Positions 21,052 through 29,419 of a stretch of 64,000 nt of DNA are shown here, one piece after another; within the stretch, counting starts at the first letter, position 1; the number at the start of each line of letters is the position of its first letter. The position numbers and the translations under genes are program-made. Under the pieces are notes generated by a model. The model saw only the letters and a list, made by a program, of their open reading frames with translations. It searched no databases and had not been told where the DNA came from. The stretch comes from Streptomyces sp. CB01201 (GTDB lineage Bacteria; Actinomycetota; Actinomycetes; Streptomycetales; Streptomycetaceae), in assembly GCF_002803085.1 (NCBI RefSeq), contig NZ_NNBJ01000001.1, positions 1-64,000 of the forward strand. Direction: 5' to 3'.

Positions 21052-21155
21052 GTCCGCACCGTACGGGACGGGAAATCCCCCGGGCCAAGGCCAATTCGCG
21101 GTGGCTGGACCGCTTGCGGGCCGTCGTGGCGGGGCGCTCGTCCCGTCGGCGTGGT

Positions 21156-21404
21156 TCACACGGCCAGCGGGACGGCGTGCACCTCGTCGGCGGGGTGGCC
21201 GGCCCGCTCGTGGACGCGCTGTACGGCGTCGGCCGAGGGCGCCTCCGAGAGGCAGTAGACGGTGCCCGACTTCGGGTCCGCCCAGGCCTTCTCGAAGTGG
21301 ACGCCTTCGTCGTTCTCGATGTCGAGGTCCGCCTGATGTGCCTGCTTCAGCTGCTCTGCCGTGATGCCCGTCATCCCGTGGTGGACGTCCATGAACCGCG
21401 ACAT
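21156..21404 (-). CDS. DUF4242 protein, SCO4226-like nickel-binding
   Basis: An 82-residue protein beginning MSRFMDVHHGM, close to my memory of the S. coelicolor protein SCO4226, a ferredoxin-like-fold nickel-binding dimer. The His pair at residues 8-9 and the later ERAGHPADEV are typical of the family. Physiological role is not known. A GGGGGTG site precedes ATG 21404. Confidence 0.8.
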   Translation of the reverse strand: MSRFMDVHHGMTGITAEQLKQAHQADLDIENDEGVHFEKAWADPKSGTVYCLSEAPSADAVQRVHERAGHPADEVHAVPLAV

Positions 21405-21532
21405 GGCGTCACACCCCCTTCCGGCGTTCCGCACCGGGGCGTCCAGGGCCGGCACGTCTGTGCCGGCTCCCGCTCCGCTCCCTCCATCGTGCGCCCGTGC
21501 GGGCCCCGGGGCGAGCGGGCCCGGGCGGGGTC

Positions 21533-21940
21533 TCAGGCGGTCTGGCCCCAAGTGCGGACGCACAGGACGAGGCGATAGCCGTCCGGGTCGGCGATCGTCA
21601 CGCCGTGCTCGTCCCAGTACGGGTTGTGCGCGGGGACCCGGGTGCCGCCGGCGGCGACCAGCCGGTTGATCAGGACCTCTTCCACCGGGGCCCCGAGGTA
21701 GACCACGAACAGGTCGTCCACGGTCGGGGTGGGTTCCAGCGGGCGCTCGGGGTCGTGCGTCAGCTCGAAGTGCCAGCACCCGCCGGGCGGCCCGACCATG
21801 AGGAGGTCGTGCTCGCCCGGGACCCGCTCGGTGGTGTGCCACAGCACATCGAGCCCGAGGCCCTCCACGTAGAAGTGCTGGGCGGCGGCGAGGTCCCGCG
21901 AGGGGCGGGCCACCCGGATGTGGCTCGCGGGGTCGATCAT
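21533..21940 (-). CDS. VOC-family (glyoxalase-like) protein
   Basis: A 135-residue protein with two beta-alpha-beta-beta-beta modules of the vicinal-oxygen-chelate superfamily. Likely metal ligands are His7 (SHIRVAR), the mid-chain HFELTHD and the HGVTIADPDGYRL end. The substrate is unknown. Its ATG overlaps the stop of the upstream cupin gene (ATGA), so the two form an operon. Confidence 0.83.
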   Translation of the reverse strand: MIDPASHIRVARPSRDLAAAQHFYVEGLGLDVLWHTTERVPGEHDLLMVGPPGGCWHFELTHDPERPLEPTPTVDDLFVVYLGAPVEEVLINRLVAAGGTRVPAHNPYWDEHGVTIADPDGYRLVLCVRTWGQTA

Positions 21941-22464
21941 GCCGAGCGCTCCAGGGCGGCACGCCATGCGGGGCTGTCGACGTAGTGGTTGTCGAAGCGC
22001 TCCGCCGACTCGGCGATCTCCTTCGGGTCGGCCTCGCCCCGCATCACCCGGCCGAGCAGCCGCAGGTAGTCGAACCGGCCCATCCCGGGGGTGAACACGA
22101 AGAGGATGTCGGCCTCGGCGCCGGGCGCCGCTGCGAAGGCGTGCGGTGTGTGCGGCGGGACGGCCAGGAAGTCGCCCGCGTTCAGGACGGTGACCTCGTC
22201 GCCCACCAGCACCCGCAGGGATCCGCCGATCACGAAGAACAGCTCGGTCGCCTTGGTGTGGAAGTGTGCCGGCGCCCCCACGGCCCCCTCGCTGAAGCTG
22301 GAGCGGTAGCTCGTGAAGCCGCCGCCGGGGCCGGCGGTGTCCGCGTCCGCCAGCAGGGTCATCACGCTGCTCGGGTCGGCGCAGATCTCGGCTTCGGCGT
22401 GGCGGGTCAGCACGGCCGGAAAGGCGGTGTCAGGAGCGATGGCGGGGTTCGTTGCCTCAGTCAT
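21937..22464 (-). CDS. Cupin-domain protein
   Basis: A 175-residue protein with a single cupin: motif 1 HFHTKATELFFVIGG carries the two His and Glu metal ligands and motif 2 is GDFLAVPPHTPHAF. The ATG at 22464 has TAGGAT 7 bases upstream, a leaderless pattern; another ATG two codons earlier is less likely. It is the first gene of a two-gene operon with the VOC protein. Confidence 0.82.
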   Translation of the reverse strand: MTEATNPAIAPDTAFPAVLTRHAEAEICADPSSVMTLLADADTAGPGGGFTSYRSSFSEGAVGAPAHFHTKATELFFVIGGSLRVLVGDEVTVLNAGDFLAVPPHTPHAFAAAPGAEADILFVFTPGMGRFDYLRLLGRVMRGEADPKEIAESAERFDNHYVDSPAWRAALERSA

Positions 22465-22628
22465 GATCATGATCCTACGTTTCCAACTGCCCTACGGACC
22501 GGGCCATTTCGGCGCCGGATGGCTGGGCCAATTGCCCTGGGCCGAACGGTGCCCGGCCGGGCCGGCGGCCACCCCCGAAGCGTCCGTCGGGCCACCTCCG
22601 GGACAAGGGGTTGTCAAACGTAAGTCAC

Positions 22629-22664
22629 CGATATATCGTTGACGCATCGCGACAGATCAACGAT
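22629..22664 (+). promoter_or_regulatory. PadR autoregulatory operator
   Basis: Between the probable promoter (TTGTCA at 22611) and the PadR ribosome site lie a perfect palindrome CGATATATCG (22629-22638) and an inverted repeat ATCGTTGA (22635-22642) / TCAACGAT (22657-22664). PadR proteins commonly repress themselves from such sites. Confidence 0.65.
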
Positions 22665-22679
22665 GGAAGGAAATGAACC

Positions 22680-23279
22680 ATGCGTTCACATGGATACGGA
22701 CAGCAAGGACCCGGCCATCGCGGTCGGGGCGACTTCGAGGGGCGGCGTGCCGCTTTCGGACCCTTCGGTCCCGGCTTCGGCGGCGGACCGTGGGGCGGTG
22801 GCCCCGGCGGCCGCGGCGGTCGGGGTGGTCCTAGGGGCAGGGCGCGGCGCGGAGATGTCCGCGCGTCGATCCTGGCCCTGCTGAAGGACCGGCCGATGCA
22901 CGGCTACGAGATGATCCAGGAGATCGGCGAGCGCAGCGGCGGGGCCTGGAAGCCCAGTCCCGGCTCGGTCTACCCCACCCTCCAGCTCCTGGAGGACGAG
23001 GGCCTGATCACCAGCGAGAGCGAGGGCGGCAAGAAGCTGTTCACGCTCACCGACGCCGGGCGCACGGAGGCCGAATCGGGGGCCGAGGCTCCCTGGGAGG
23101 ACGCCGGGCGCGGGGTCGACTGGGAGGCCATGCACGAGATCCGGCAGGCCGGCTTCGGTCTGATGGAAGCGTTCGGCCAGGTCTGGAAGACCGGCTCGGC
23201 CGACCAGCGCCAGAAGGCGCTCACCGTCATCAACGACGCCCGTAAGACGCTCTATCTGATCCTTGCCGACGAGGACTGA
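22680..23279 (+). CDS. PadR-family transcriptional regulator
   Basis: A 199-residue regulator. Residues 1-58 are an unusual Gly/Arg-rich tail (GGGPWGGGPGGRGGRGG); the PadR winged helix follows (about 60-130: ILALLKDRPMHGYEMIQEI, SVYPTLQLLEDEGLI), then a helical dimerisation region. GGAAGGAA precedes ATG 22680 and an operator-like repeat lies upstream. The regulated target may be itself only, since the next gene is on the other strand. Confidence 0.9.
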   Translation: MRSHGYGQQGPGHRGRGDFEGRRAAFGPFGPGFGGGPWGGGPGGRGGRGGPRGRARRGDVRASILALLKDRPMHGYEMIQEIGERSGGAWKPSPGSVYPTLQLLEDEGLITSESEGGKKLFTLTDAGRTEAESGAEAPWEDAGRGVDWEAMHEIRQAGFGLMEAFGQVWKTGSADQRQKALTVINDARKTLYLILADED

Positions 23280-23290
23280 ACCTCGTCCTG

Positions 23291-23325
23291 GCGAAGCCCC
23301 GCGGTCACCGGCCGCGGGGCTTCGC
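23291..23325. terminator. Bidirectional terminator
   Basis: GCGAAGCCCCGCGG (23291-23304) pairs with CCGCGGGGCTTCGC (23312-23325), a 14-bp perfect stem between the convergent PadR and SRPBCC genes. Confidence 0.8.
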
Positions 23326-23334
23326 GCGTCCGGT

Positions 23335-23763
23335 TCAGACGCAGAGCCCCCCGAGCTTGCGCAGCGACTCGTTGAGGGCGGCCGTGGCCGAGTCCTTGAG
23401 CTTGCCCGCCATGAGCGAGACGGCGGCCCCCGTGAACTCGCCGTCGATGCGGACCGTGGTGGCCCCGCCGTCGGGGACGACCGTGTACCGGTTGAAGACG
23501 CTCACGCCCATCGGGCCCTTGCCGCGGACGCCGAACACCCGCCCGGCCTCGAACTCGTCCACCGTCCAGGCCACTTCGGCCGGGAAGCCCATGAGCTTCA
23601 TGTTCTCCGCATAGGTGGCGCCCAGCTCCAGCTTGTCGGGCCCGCCCGCCGGGAAGCTGGTGTGGGTGGCGTTCCACTCGCCGTACGAGGAGAAGTCGGT
23701 GAGCTGTGCCCAGACCTTCTCGGCCGGAGCCTCGATACGTGCCTCCGCGCTGACCTCGGCCAT
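23335..23763 (-). CDS. SRPBCC-family (CoxG-like) protein
   Basis: A 142-residue START/Bet v1-like fold: starts AEVSAEARIEAPAEKVWAQLTDFSSYGEWN and ends with a long C-terminal helix. Such proteins bind hydrophobic ligands; no substrate can be named. AAGGAG lies 6 bases before ATG 23763. Confidence 0.85.
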   Translation of the reverse strand: MAEVSAEARIEAPAEKVWAQLTDFSSYGEWNATHTSFPAGGPDKLELGATYAENMKLMGFPAEVAWTVDEFEAGRVFGVRGKGPMGVSVFNRYTVVPDGGATTVRIDGEFTGAAVSLMAGKLKDSATAALNESLRKLGGLCV

Positions 23764-23846
23764 ACGACCACTCCTTCATGGGGCTACCTGGAACGGTGAC
23801 GGGAACGTGCGCGGAACGTAGCCGGAGCCGGGCCAACATTCAAGAC

Positions 23847-23897
23847 TGACGAACCGTCAGATCGGTCGGACCGTCTGATCCGCTGGGCCGTCAGATC
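23847..23897 (-). repeat. Three 17-bp tandem repeats across a stop codon
   Basis: On the minus strand three units begin GATCTGACGG, GATCAGACGG and GATCTGACGG (23897-23881, 23880-23864, 23863-23847). The stop codon of the 63-residue protein gene lies in the first unit. Confidence 0.8.
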
Positions 23898-24082
23898 TGC
23901 TGAGTCTCCAGGGCCCAGATCTCGGCGGAGTCGAACAGGTCGCAGGCGCGCGGCCGCGCGGACTCGTCGTGGCAGTGGAACGCCGCCCAGAACAGGTCGC
24001 CCGGGAGCGCGTCGCACGGCGCGTACACCCGGTACACATACTGCTGTCCGTCCTGGGCCAGCAGGGCGACCATCCAGCACAT
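23891..24082 (-). CDS. Small hypothetical protein
   Basis: A 63-residue protein starting MCWMVALLAQDGQQYVYRVY, with a cysteine/histidine segment FHCHDE. I do not recognise a family. I chose ATG 24082 because GAGGGAG stands 5-6 bases upstream; the longer frame reaching 24253 is Arg/Pro-rich without coding character. Its stop codon lies inside tandem repeats. Confidence 0.6.
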   Translation of the reverse strand: MCWMVALLAQDGQQYVYRVYAPCDALPGDLFWAAFHCHDESARPRACDLFDSAEIWALETQQI

Positions 24083-24329
24083 CGACGCTCCCTCGGCGGG
24101 CGGGTGGGGACGGCTGTGTCCGGAGGGAAGGACGAGCCCGCGCGGGGGGCCGGTTGCGCCGGGGGCGCGGGCCGGTACGTCTCGCGCCGCCCAGAGTTCC
24201 CCTCGCGCGGGAGATTTCCGAGATCTCATCCGTAAGGAGGAGAAGCCGGTCATCCGTGCCCACCTTCTGTGGGAGATCGAAATGCTTCCGCACGGGGATG
24301 TGCCGCGCGTCGGCGGCTGATGAGGTGGG

Positions 24330-24866
24330 ATGGTGCACCGTCCTACCTCAGGAGCAGCTCACCGGGCTCCTCCCGCAGACATCGAAGTCCGGCTCACCGC
24401 GGAGCTGGCCTCCGTGGTCGCGGGCGCGCGCAGGCGTGCGCTGCGCGACGGGGACCGCCAGCTCGACACCGCGCACCTGCTGCACTCCCTGATGGAGAGC
24501 GACCCCGAGGTGCGGTCCGTCTTCGACGACGGCCCTCAAGTGGCGCGCGTCCTCGGCTACTTGGTGCAGCGCAGCATCGGATACGGGCTCCGCTGGCAGG
24601 GCTCCGTGGAGGACTCGGGGGCGGTACCCCTGATGACACAGCCCGGCTGGTCGCCCAGCGCCCTGACGGCGATGGAGTACGCGCTCGGCCGAGCCGAGGC
24701 CCGTGGCGCCGAGCCGGTCGAGGGCCGCGATGTGCTCGCCGCGCTCGCCGCGGACCCGGAGTGCCGCGCCGTCGAGGTGCTGCGGCACGCGGGTGTGGAC
24801 GCGGGCGCGCTCGCCGACCGCCTCGCACAGTCGACCGCCTCGCACAGCCGGAGGCACCTGGCCTGA
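24330..24866 (+). CDS. Clp N-terminal (ClpR) domain protein
   Basis: A 178-residue protein with two Clp-N repeats (about 20-100 and 100-165: LDTAHLLHSLMES, EGRDVLAALAADPECRAVEVL) and no ATPase domain. Stand-alone Clp-N proteins may act as adaptors or decoys for ClpC1; this is inference. The ATG has GAGGTGGG directly upstream, which is close. The 247 bases before it contain a coding-like fragment described in the findings. Confidence 0.8.
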   Translation: MVHRPTSGAAHRAPPADIEVRLTAELASVVAGARRRALRDGDRQLDTAHLLHSLMESDPEVRSVFDDGPQVARVLGYLVQRSIGYGLRWQGSVEDSGAVPLMTQPGWSPSALTAMEYALGRAEARGAEPVEGRDVLAALAADPECRAVEVLRHAGVDAGALADRLAQSTASHSRRHLA

Positions 24867-24878
24867 CCGGAGGCCCGG

Positions 24879-24925
24879 GCGGGGTGACCCGGCAGGCATG
24901 TAGCCCGCGGGGTGACCCGCCAGGC
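24879..24925 (+). repeat. Direct repeat after the Clp-N gene
   Basis: GCGGGGTGACCCGGCAGGC (24879-24897) recurs with one change at 24907-24925, a 28-base period, starting 12 bases after the stop codon. Confidence 0.75.
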
Positions 24926-25041
24926 CCGAAGGCCCTGCGCCGGGGCGGATTCGGGCCGTCGGGCGGGGCCTGGCGCGGGGGCGCCGTCTCGACAGGTGTC
25001 ACGCGGATGAAGGTGCTGACCGGGGCTGCCATGATGTGCCG

Positions 25042-26070
25042 ATGCACGCGTCTCAGGGAAGAAGCGTCGGCCTGGGACTCGCCCTGGCGTCGGCCTTCGC
25101 GTTCGGTGGTTCAGGGGTGGCGGCCAAGCCGCTCATCGAAGCGGGGCTCGACCCGCTGCACGTGGTGTGGCTGCGGGTAACCGGCGCCGCGCTCGTCATG
25201 CTCCCGGTGGCCTGGCGCCACCGGGCCCTGGTGCTGCGCAGGCCCGCGCTGCTCGCCGGGTTCGGGCTGCTCGCCGTCGCCGGCGTCCAGGCCTGCTACT
25301 TCGCCTCGATCTCCCGCATCCCGGTGGGTGTCGCGCTGCTCGTCGAATATCTGGCGCCCGCGCTCGTCCTCGGCTGGGTCCGGTTCGTCCAGCGCAGGCA
25401 GGTCACCCGGGCCGCTGCGGTCGGCGTGGTGCTCGCCGTCGGCGGCCTCGCCTGCGTCGTCGAGGTCTGGTCCGGGCTCAGCTTCGACGCGGTCGGACTG
25501 CTCCTCGCGCTCGGCGCGGCCTGCTGCCAGGTCGGCTACTTCGTCCTGTCCGACCAGGGCGGCGAGGGCGAGGGCGCGGCCGATCCGATCGGCGTCATCG
25601 CGTACGGGCTGCTCATCGGTGCGCTCGTCCTGACCGTGGTGGCCCGCCCGTGGGGCATGAAGTGGTCGGTGCTCGGTGGCAGCGCCGACATGAACGGCTC
25701 CCAGGTCCCCGCCGTACTGCTGCTCTGCTGGATCGTGCTGATCGCCACCGTGCTCGCCTATGTCACCGGGGTCATCTCGGTGCGCCGGCTCTCCCCGCAG
25801 GTCGCCGGGGTGGTCGCCTGTCTGGAGGCGGTGCTGGCGACCGTGTTCGCCTGGGTCCTGCTCGGCGAGCACCTCTCCGCGTCGCAGATCATCGGCGGCG
25901 CCATCGTCCTGACGGGCGCGTTCATCGCCCAGTCGGCGGCCCCCAAGGCCCCCAAGGCCCCCAAGGCCCTCACGACCCCCGAGGCGCCCTCGGCCCCCTT
26001 GCCCCCGGCCGCCCCGGGCGGACCGCTCCCCGCCGAAGGGGAGTTGTCGCCCGGACACTCGCCCGCCTAG
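25042..26070 (+). CDS. EamA/DMT-family transporter (first)
   Basis: A 342-residue protein with ten predicted membrane helices in two EamA halves (about 8-140 and 150-290) and a Pro/Ala-rich cytosolic tail containing three PKA-type repeats (APKAPKAPKA). Members export amino acids or metabolites. ATG 25042 has CATGAT 6 bases upstream and no ribosome site, so a leaderless mRNA is likely; GTG 25036 is the alternative. Confidence 0.85.
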   Translation: MHASQGRSVGLGLALASAFAFGGSGVAAKPLIEAGLDPLHVVWLRVTGAALVMLPVAWRHRALVLRRPALLAGFGLLAVAGVQACYFASISRIPVGVALLVEYLAPALVLGWVRFVQRRQVTRAAAVGVVLAVGGLACVVEVWSGLSFDAVGLLLALGAACCQVGYFVLSDQGGEGEGAADPIGVIAYGLLIGALVLTVVARPWGMKWSVLGGSADMNGSQVPAVLLLCWIVLIATVLAYVTGVISVRRLSPQVAGVVACLEAVLATVFAWVLLGEHLSASQIIGGAIVLTGAFIAQSAAPKAPKAPKALTTPEAPSAPLPPAAPGGPLPAEGELSPGHSPA

Positions 26071-26233
26071 GGTGACGATCGTGCCGATGACCGTACTGCC
26101 GCCTCCCGCCGCGTAACGCGGGCGGCCGCACTTCCGACGAAGACCCGGCTCGGGCAGTCCCCGAGCGGCTCGTCGCTGCCCGCGTACTCCACGCCAGCGA
26201 ACAGCCAGCCGTCTTCCTCCTCGGAGTACGTAC

Positions 26234-27211
26234 GTGTCGAACTCTTCAACGGGCCCTGCCACGGCCCCTGCCGCCGCCCTGTCCGTCGGCCGCGGTCTGC
26301 TGTACCTCGCCTTCGCCGGAGTCGCCTGGGGCACCGCGGGCGGCGCCGCCGCCCTGGTGTTCGGGGCCAGCGACCTCGGACCGCTCGCCCTGTCCTTCTG
26401 GCGCTGCGCCGGCGGACTCGTCCTGCTGCTCGGCGCGATGGCGCTGCGCCGCCGACCCGCACCCAGGGCCGCCGAACCGCGCGGCCGCAGGCTGCTGCGC
26501 ATCCTCGGGAACGGCGTCGGCCTGATGGTCTTCCAGAGCGCGTACTTCGCGGCGGTCGAGGCCACCGGGCTCGCGGTCGCGACCGTGGTGACGCTCGGCG
26601 CCGGCCCCGTCCTCATCGCGCTCGGCGCCCGGTCGGCCCTCGGTGAACGGATCGGGTGGGCGGGCGGAGCCGCCGTCGCGGGGGCACTCGCGGGGCTCGC
26701 GGTCCTGTGGATCGGAAACGGCGGCGGCACGGTCCGGCCCGCCGGGGTCCTGCTCGCGCTGGTCTCGGCCGCCGGATACGCGGCCATCACCCTGCTGACC
26801 AGGTGGCTCGGCCGCGACGGCGGCGCCGGCGACCCGTCGGCCACCACGGCCTGGGCCTTCGGCGTGGCGGCCCTGTGCCTGCTGCCCCTCGCGGGCTCGG
26901 AGGGCCTGCTGCCGCACACCGGGGACCCGGTGCGGGTGCTGATCCTGCTCCTGTACGTGGCGGCCGTGCCCACCGCGTTCGCGTACGCCCTCTACTTCGC
27001 CGGGGCCGCGGTGGTCCGGGCCGCGACCGTCTCCGTGATCATGCTCCTGGAGCCGGTGAGTGCGGCCGTGCTGGCCGTGTCCGTACTGGGCGAACGGATC
27101 ACCGCGGCCACCGCGGTCGGCACCGCGCTGCTGCTCCTCGCGGTGCTCGGGCTCGCGGCGGCCGAGACCCGGCAGGCGGCCAGGAGCCGCCGCGGGGCGG
27201 TTCTCCTGTAA
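26234..27211 (+). CDS. EamA/DMT-family transporter (second)
   Basis: A 325-residue protein with ten membrane helices in two EamA repeats and a basic C-terminus. GTG 26234 has GGAG at 26223-26226. It follows the first EamA gene in the same direction after 163 bases, but that gap contains a minus-strand coding-like remnant, so they are probably not one simple operon. Substrate unknown. Confidence 0.85.
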   Translation: MSNSSTGPATAPAAALSVGRGLLYLAFAGVAWGTAGGAAALVFGASDLGPLALSFWRCAGGLVLLLGAMALRRRPAPRAAEPRGRRLLRILGNGVGLMVFQSAYFAAVEATGLAVATVVTLGAGPVLIALGARSALGERIGWAGGAAVAGALAGLAVLWIGNGGGTVRPAGVLLALVSAAGYAAITLLTRWLGRDGGAGDPSATTAWAFGVAALCLLPLAGSEGLLPHTGDPVRVLILLLYVAAVPTAFAYALYFAGAAVVRAATVSVIMLLEPVSAAVLAVSVLGERITAATAVGTALLLLAVLGLAAAETRQAARSRRGAVLL

Positions 27212-27219
27212 GGCGCGTT

Positions 27220-27260
27220 CCCCGTTCCGCGGCCTGGGCGGCCCCCGCCGCGGAACGGGG
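27220..27260 (+). terminator. Terminator after the second EamA gene
   Basis: CCCCGTTCCGCGGC (27220-27233) pairs with GCCGCGGAACGGGG (27247-27260), 14 bp, 8 bases after the stop codon. Confidence 0.8.
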
Positions 27261-27288
27261 GCCCACCCGGGGCGGCCACGAAACGGCG

Positions 27289-27400
27289 CACATCACGGTG
27301 AGGCAATCCGGGACCTCACATCACGGGGAGGCAATCCGGGACCTCACGTCACGGGGAGGCAATCCCGGACCTCACATCACGGTGAGGTAGTCCGGTACGC
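27289..27400 (-). repeat. Four 28-bp tandem repeats across a stop codon
   Basis: Units start at 27289, 27317, 27345 and 27373. The first three are nearly identical; the fourth is the 3' end of the flavin split-barrel gene, and the stop codon falls at its edge (27372-27374). The unit is not a multiple of 3. Confidence 0.9.
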
Positions 27401-28043
27401 CCACCGACGGGTCGAGGTCGTCGGCCGGGAGGGGCGCGCCGTAACCCGGGGCGAGCGGCAGGACGCCGGCCCAGTGCGGCAGCGAGAGGTCCTCGGCGTC
27501 GTCGTTCGGGCCGCCGGTGCGGAGCTTCGCCGAGACCTCGTCGAGGTCGAGGCGGACCACCGCGGTCGCGGCCAGCTCCTTGGCGTTCGCCGGGCGCGAG
27601 TCGAGGGAGCGGCCGGGCACGACGTGGTCCACGATCGCGTCGAGCGCGGTCCGCTTCTCCTCGGGGTCGGTGACCTCGTGGGCGATGCCGTGCACCACGG
27701 CCGAGCGGTAGTTGATCGAGTGGTGGAAGGCGGACCGGGCGAGCACGAGCCCGTCGACGTGGGTGACCGTCAGGCAGACCGCCAGCCCCGGGTCCGCCTG
27801 CCCGGCCGCGCGCAGCGGCCGCGAACCGGTCGAGCCGTGTATGTACAGCCGCTCGCCGACCCGGGCGAAGAGCGTCGGCAGCACCACGGGGGCGCCGTCG
27901 CGGACGAATCCCAGGTGGCAGACGTACGCCGTGTCGAGGATGCCGTGCACCAGCTCGCGGTCGTACGAGGCCCGCTCGCGCGAGCGGGTCGGTACGGTGC
28001 GGTCGGTCGCCTGGTAGGGGGCTGCGGTCGCGGTGTCCGACAT
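27372..28043 (-). CDS. Pyridoxamine 5'-phosphate oxidase family (flavin split-barrel) protein
   Basis: A 223-residue FMN-binding split-barrel protein with the motif AYVCHLGFVRDGAPVVLPTLF, the HGSTGS loop and YRSAVVHG. ATG 28043 has GGAGA 7 bases upstream. It diverges from a MocR regulator across 35 bases, which suggests that the regulator controls it and that a vitamin B6 compound or an amine is involved (inference). Confidence 0.85.
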   Translation of the reverse strand: MSDTATAAPYQATDRTVPTRSRERASYDRELVHGILDTAYVCHLGFVRDGAPVVLPTLFARVGERLYIHGSTGSRPLRAAGQADPGLAVCLTVTHVDGLVLARSAFHHSINYRSAVVHGIAHEVTDPEEKRTALDAIVDHVVPGRSLDSRPANAKELAATAVVRLDLDEVSAKLRTGGPNDDAEDLSLPHWAGVLPLAPGYGAPLPADDLDPSVGVPDYLTVM

Positions 28044-28055
28044 TGCGTTCTCCAT

Positions 28056-28067
28056 TGCACTAGTGCA
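28056..28067. promoter_or_regulatory. Palindromic operator between the PPOX and MocR genes
   Basis: TGCACTAGTGCA is a perfect 12-bp palindrome in the 35-base divergent gap. It overlaps the -10 box CATAAT (28066-28071) of the MocR gene, so binding there would block MocR transcription. Confidence 0.65.
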
Positions 28068-28078
28068 TAATCTGGTTT

Positions 28079-29419
28079 GTGCTAGGAGAATATCGGATCG
28101 AAGGGCGTCGCGCATCGGAGATTGCCGAGAGCGTGGAGCGCGCGGTGGGTTCCGGCGGGCTCGAACCGGGTCAACTGCTGCCCCCGCTCAGGGAGTTGGC
28201 CACCGAGCTGGGGGTCAACCCCAATACGGTCGCGGCCGCCTACCGGCTGCTGCGCGACCGCGGGGTGATCGAGACGGCGGGCCGGCGCGGCAGCCGGGTG
28301 CGGCCGAGGCCCGCGAGTTCGGCCCGCGACCTCATCCGCGCCGACGTGCCCGAAGGCGTCCGCGACATCTCCGACGGCAATCCGGACGCGCGGCTGCTTC
28401 CGCCGCTCGCCGACGCGCTGGCGGCCGCCGCCCGCGCCAACGCCGAGCAGCCGGGCCGCTTCCTCTACGGGCAGGAGCCCGTGGACGAGGAGCTGGCCCG
28501 CCTCGCCCGCGCCGGCTTCGACGAACAGGGCGTGCCGGACGGACCGGTCGGGGTGCTCTCGGGCTCGCTCGACGCCATCGAACGAGTGCTCACCGCGCAT
28601 CTGAGGCCCGGCGACGCGGTCGCGATCGAGGATCCCGGCTGGAGCGCGCTGCTCGACCTCGTGCCGGCGCTCGGTCTGCGGCCCGAACCCATGCCGCTCG
28701 ACGACGAGGGGCCGCTGCCCGAGGGGGTCGAGCGCGCTCTGGAGGCGGGTGCCCGGGCCGTCGTGATCACCTGCCGGGCGCAGAACCCCACCGGAGCCGC
28801 CGTGAGCGCGGCCCGCGCCCGCGCGCTGCGCGAGGTGCTCGCCGCCCACCCCGGCGTGCTGCTCATCGAGGACGACCACGGCCACGGCATGGTCGACCTG
28901 CCGCTGCACCCCATCGCCCCGGCGACCGGGCACTGGGCGTTCGTACGGTCGGTGGCGAAGGCGTACGGGCCGGATCTGCGGCTCGCCCTCCTCACCGGCG
29001 ACGCCGTCACGCTCGACCGGGTGCGCGGGCGCCAGCGGCTCGGGCCCGGCTGGGTCAGCCGCCTGCTCCAGCGGGCCGTGGTCGAGCTGTGGACTTCCGG
29101 CTCGGTCGATCCGGCGAAGGTCGCCCGCTCCTACCGCGAGCGGCGCGAGGGGCTGCTGCGGGCGCTGCGCGAGCGCGGGGTCCGCGCCCACGGCCGGAGC
29201 GGCTTCGTGGTGTGGGTGCCGGTGCCCGAGGAGACGGGGGCGGTGTCCCGGCTGCTGCACGCGGGCTGGGCGGTGGCCCCCGGGGCGCGCTTCCGGATGG
29301 CCTCGGGGCCCGGGATGCGGATCACCGTGTCGAGCCTCGGCCCGGACGAGATCGGGCCGCTCGCGGACGCCGTGGCCTCCGCGGTCGGCCCGGGCCCGGG
29401 CGTCCGCTTCGCCTACTGA
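28079..29419 (+). CDS. MocR-type GntR/aminotransferase regulator
   Basis: A 446-residue fusion: a GntR winged helix (about 8-75: LPPLRELATELGVNPNTVAAA) and a class I/II aminotransferase-like domain (about 95-445) with the PLP lysine in RSVAKAYGPDLRLA. MocR proteins sense PLP or its amino adducts. The GTG start has no ribosome site and CATAAT ends 7 bases before it: a leaderless mRNA. The divergent split-barrel gene is the probable target. Confidence 0.9.
   Translation: MLGEYRIEGRRASEIAESVERAVGSGGLEPGQLLPPLRELATELGVNPNTVAAAYRLLRDRGVIETAGRRGSRVRPRPASSARDLIRADVPEGVRDISDGNPDARLLPPLADALAAAARANAEQPGRFLYGQEPVDEELARLARAGFDEQGVPDGPVGVLSGSLDAIERVLTAHLRPGDAVAIEDPGWSALLDLVPALGLRPEPMPLDDEGPLPEGVERALEAGARAVVITCRAQNPTGAAVSAARARALREVLAAHPGVLLIEDDHGHGMVDLPLHPIAPATGHWAFVRSVAKAYGPDLRLALLTGDAVTLDRVRGRQRLGPGWVSRLLQRAVVELWTSGSVDPAKVARSYRERREGLLRALRERGVRAHGRSGFVVWVPVPEETGAVSRLLHAGWAVAPGARFRMASGPGMRITVSSLGPDEIGPLADAVASAVGPGPGVRFAY

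Noticed and set aside
27289..27400. Possible CRISPR array
   Set aside because: The 28-bp units are directly adjacent without spacers and include a gene end; they are tandem repeats.
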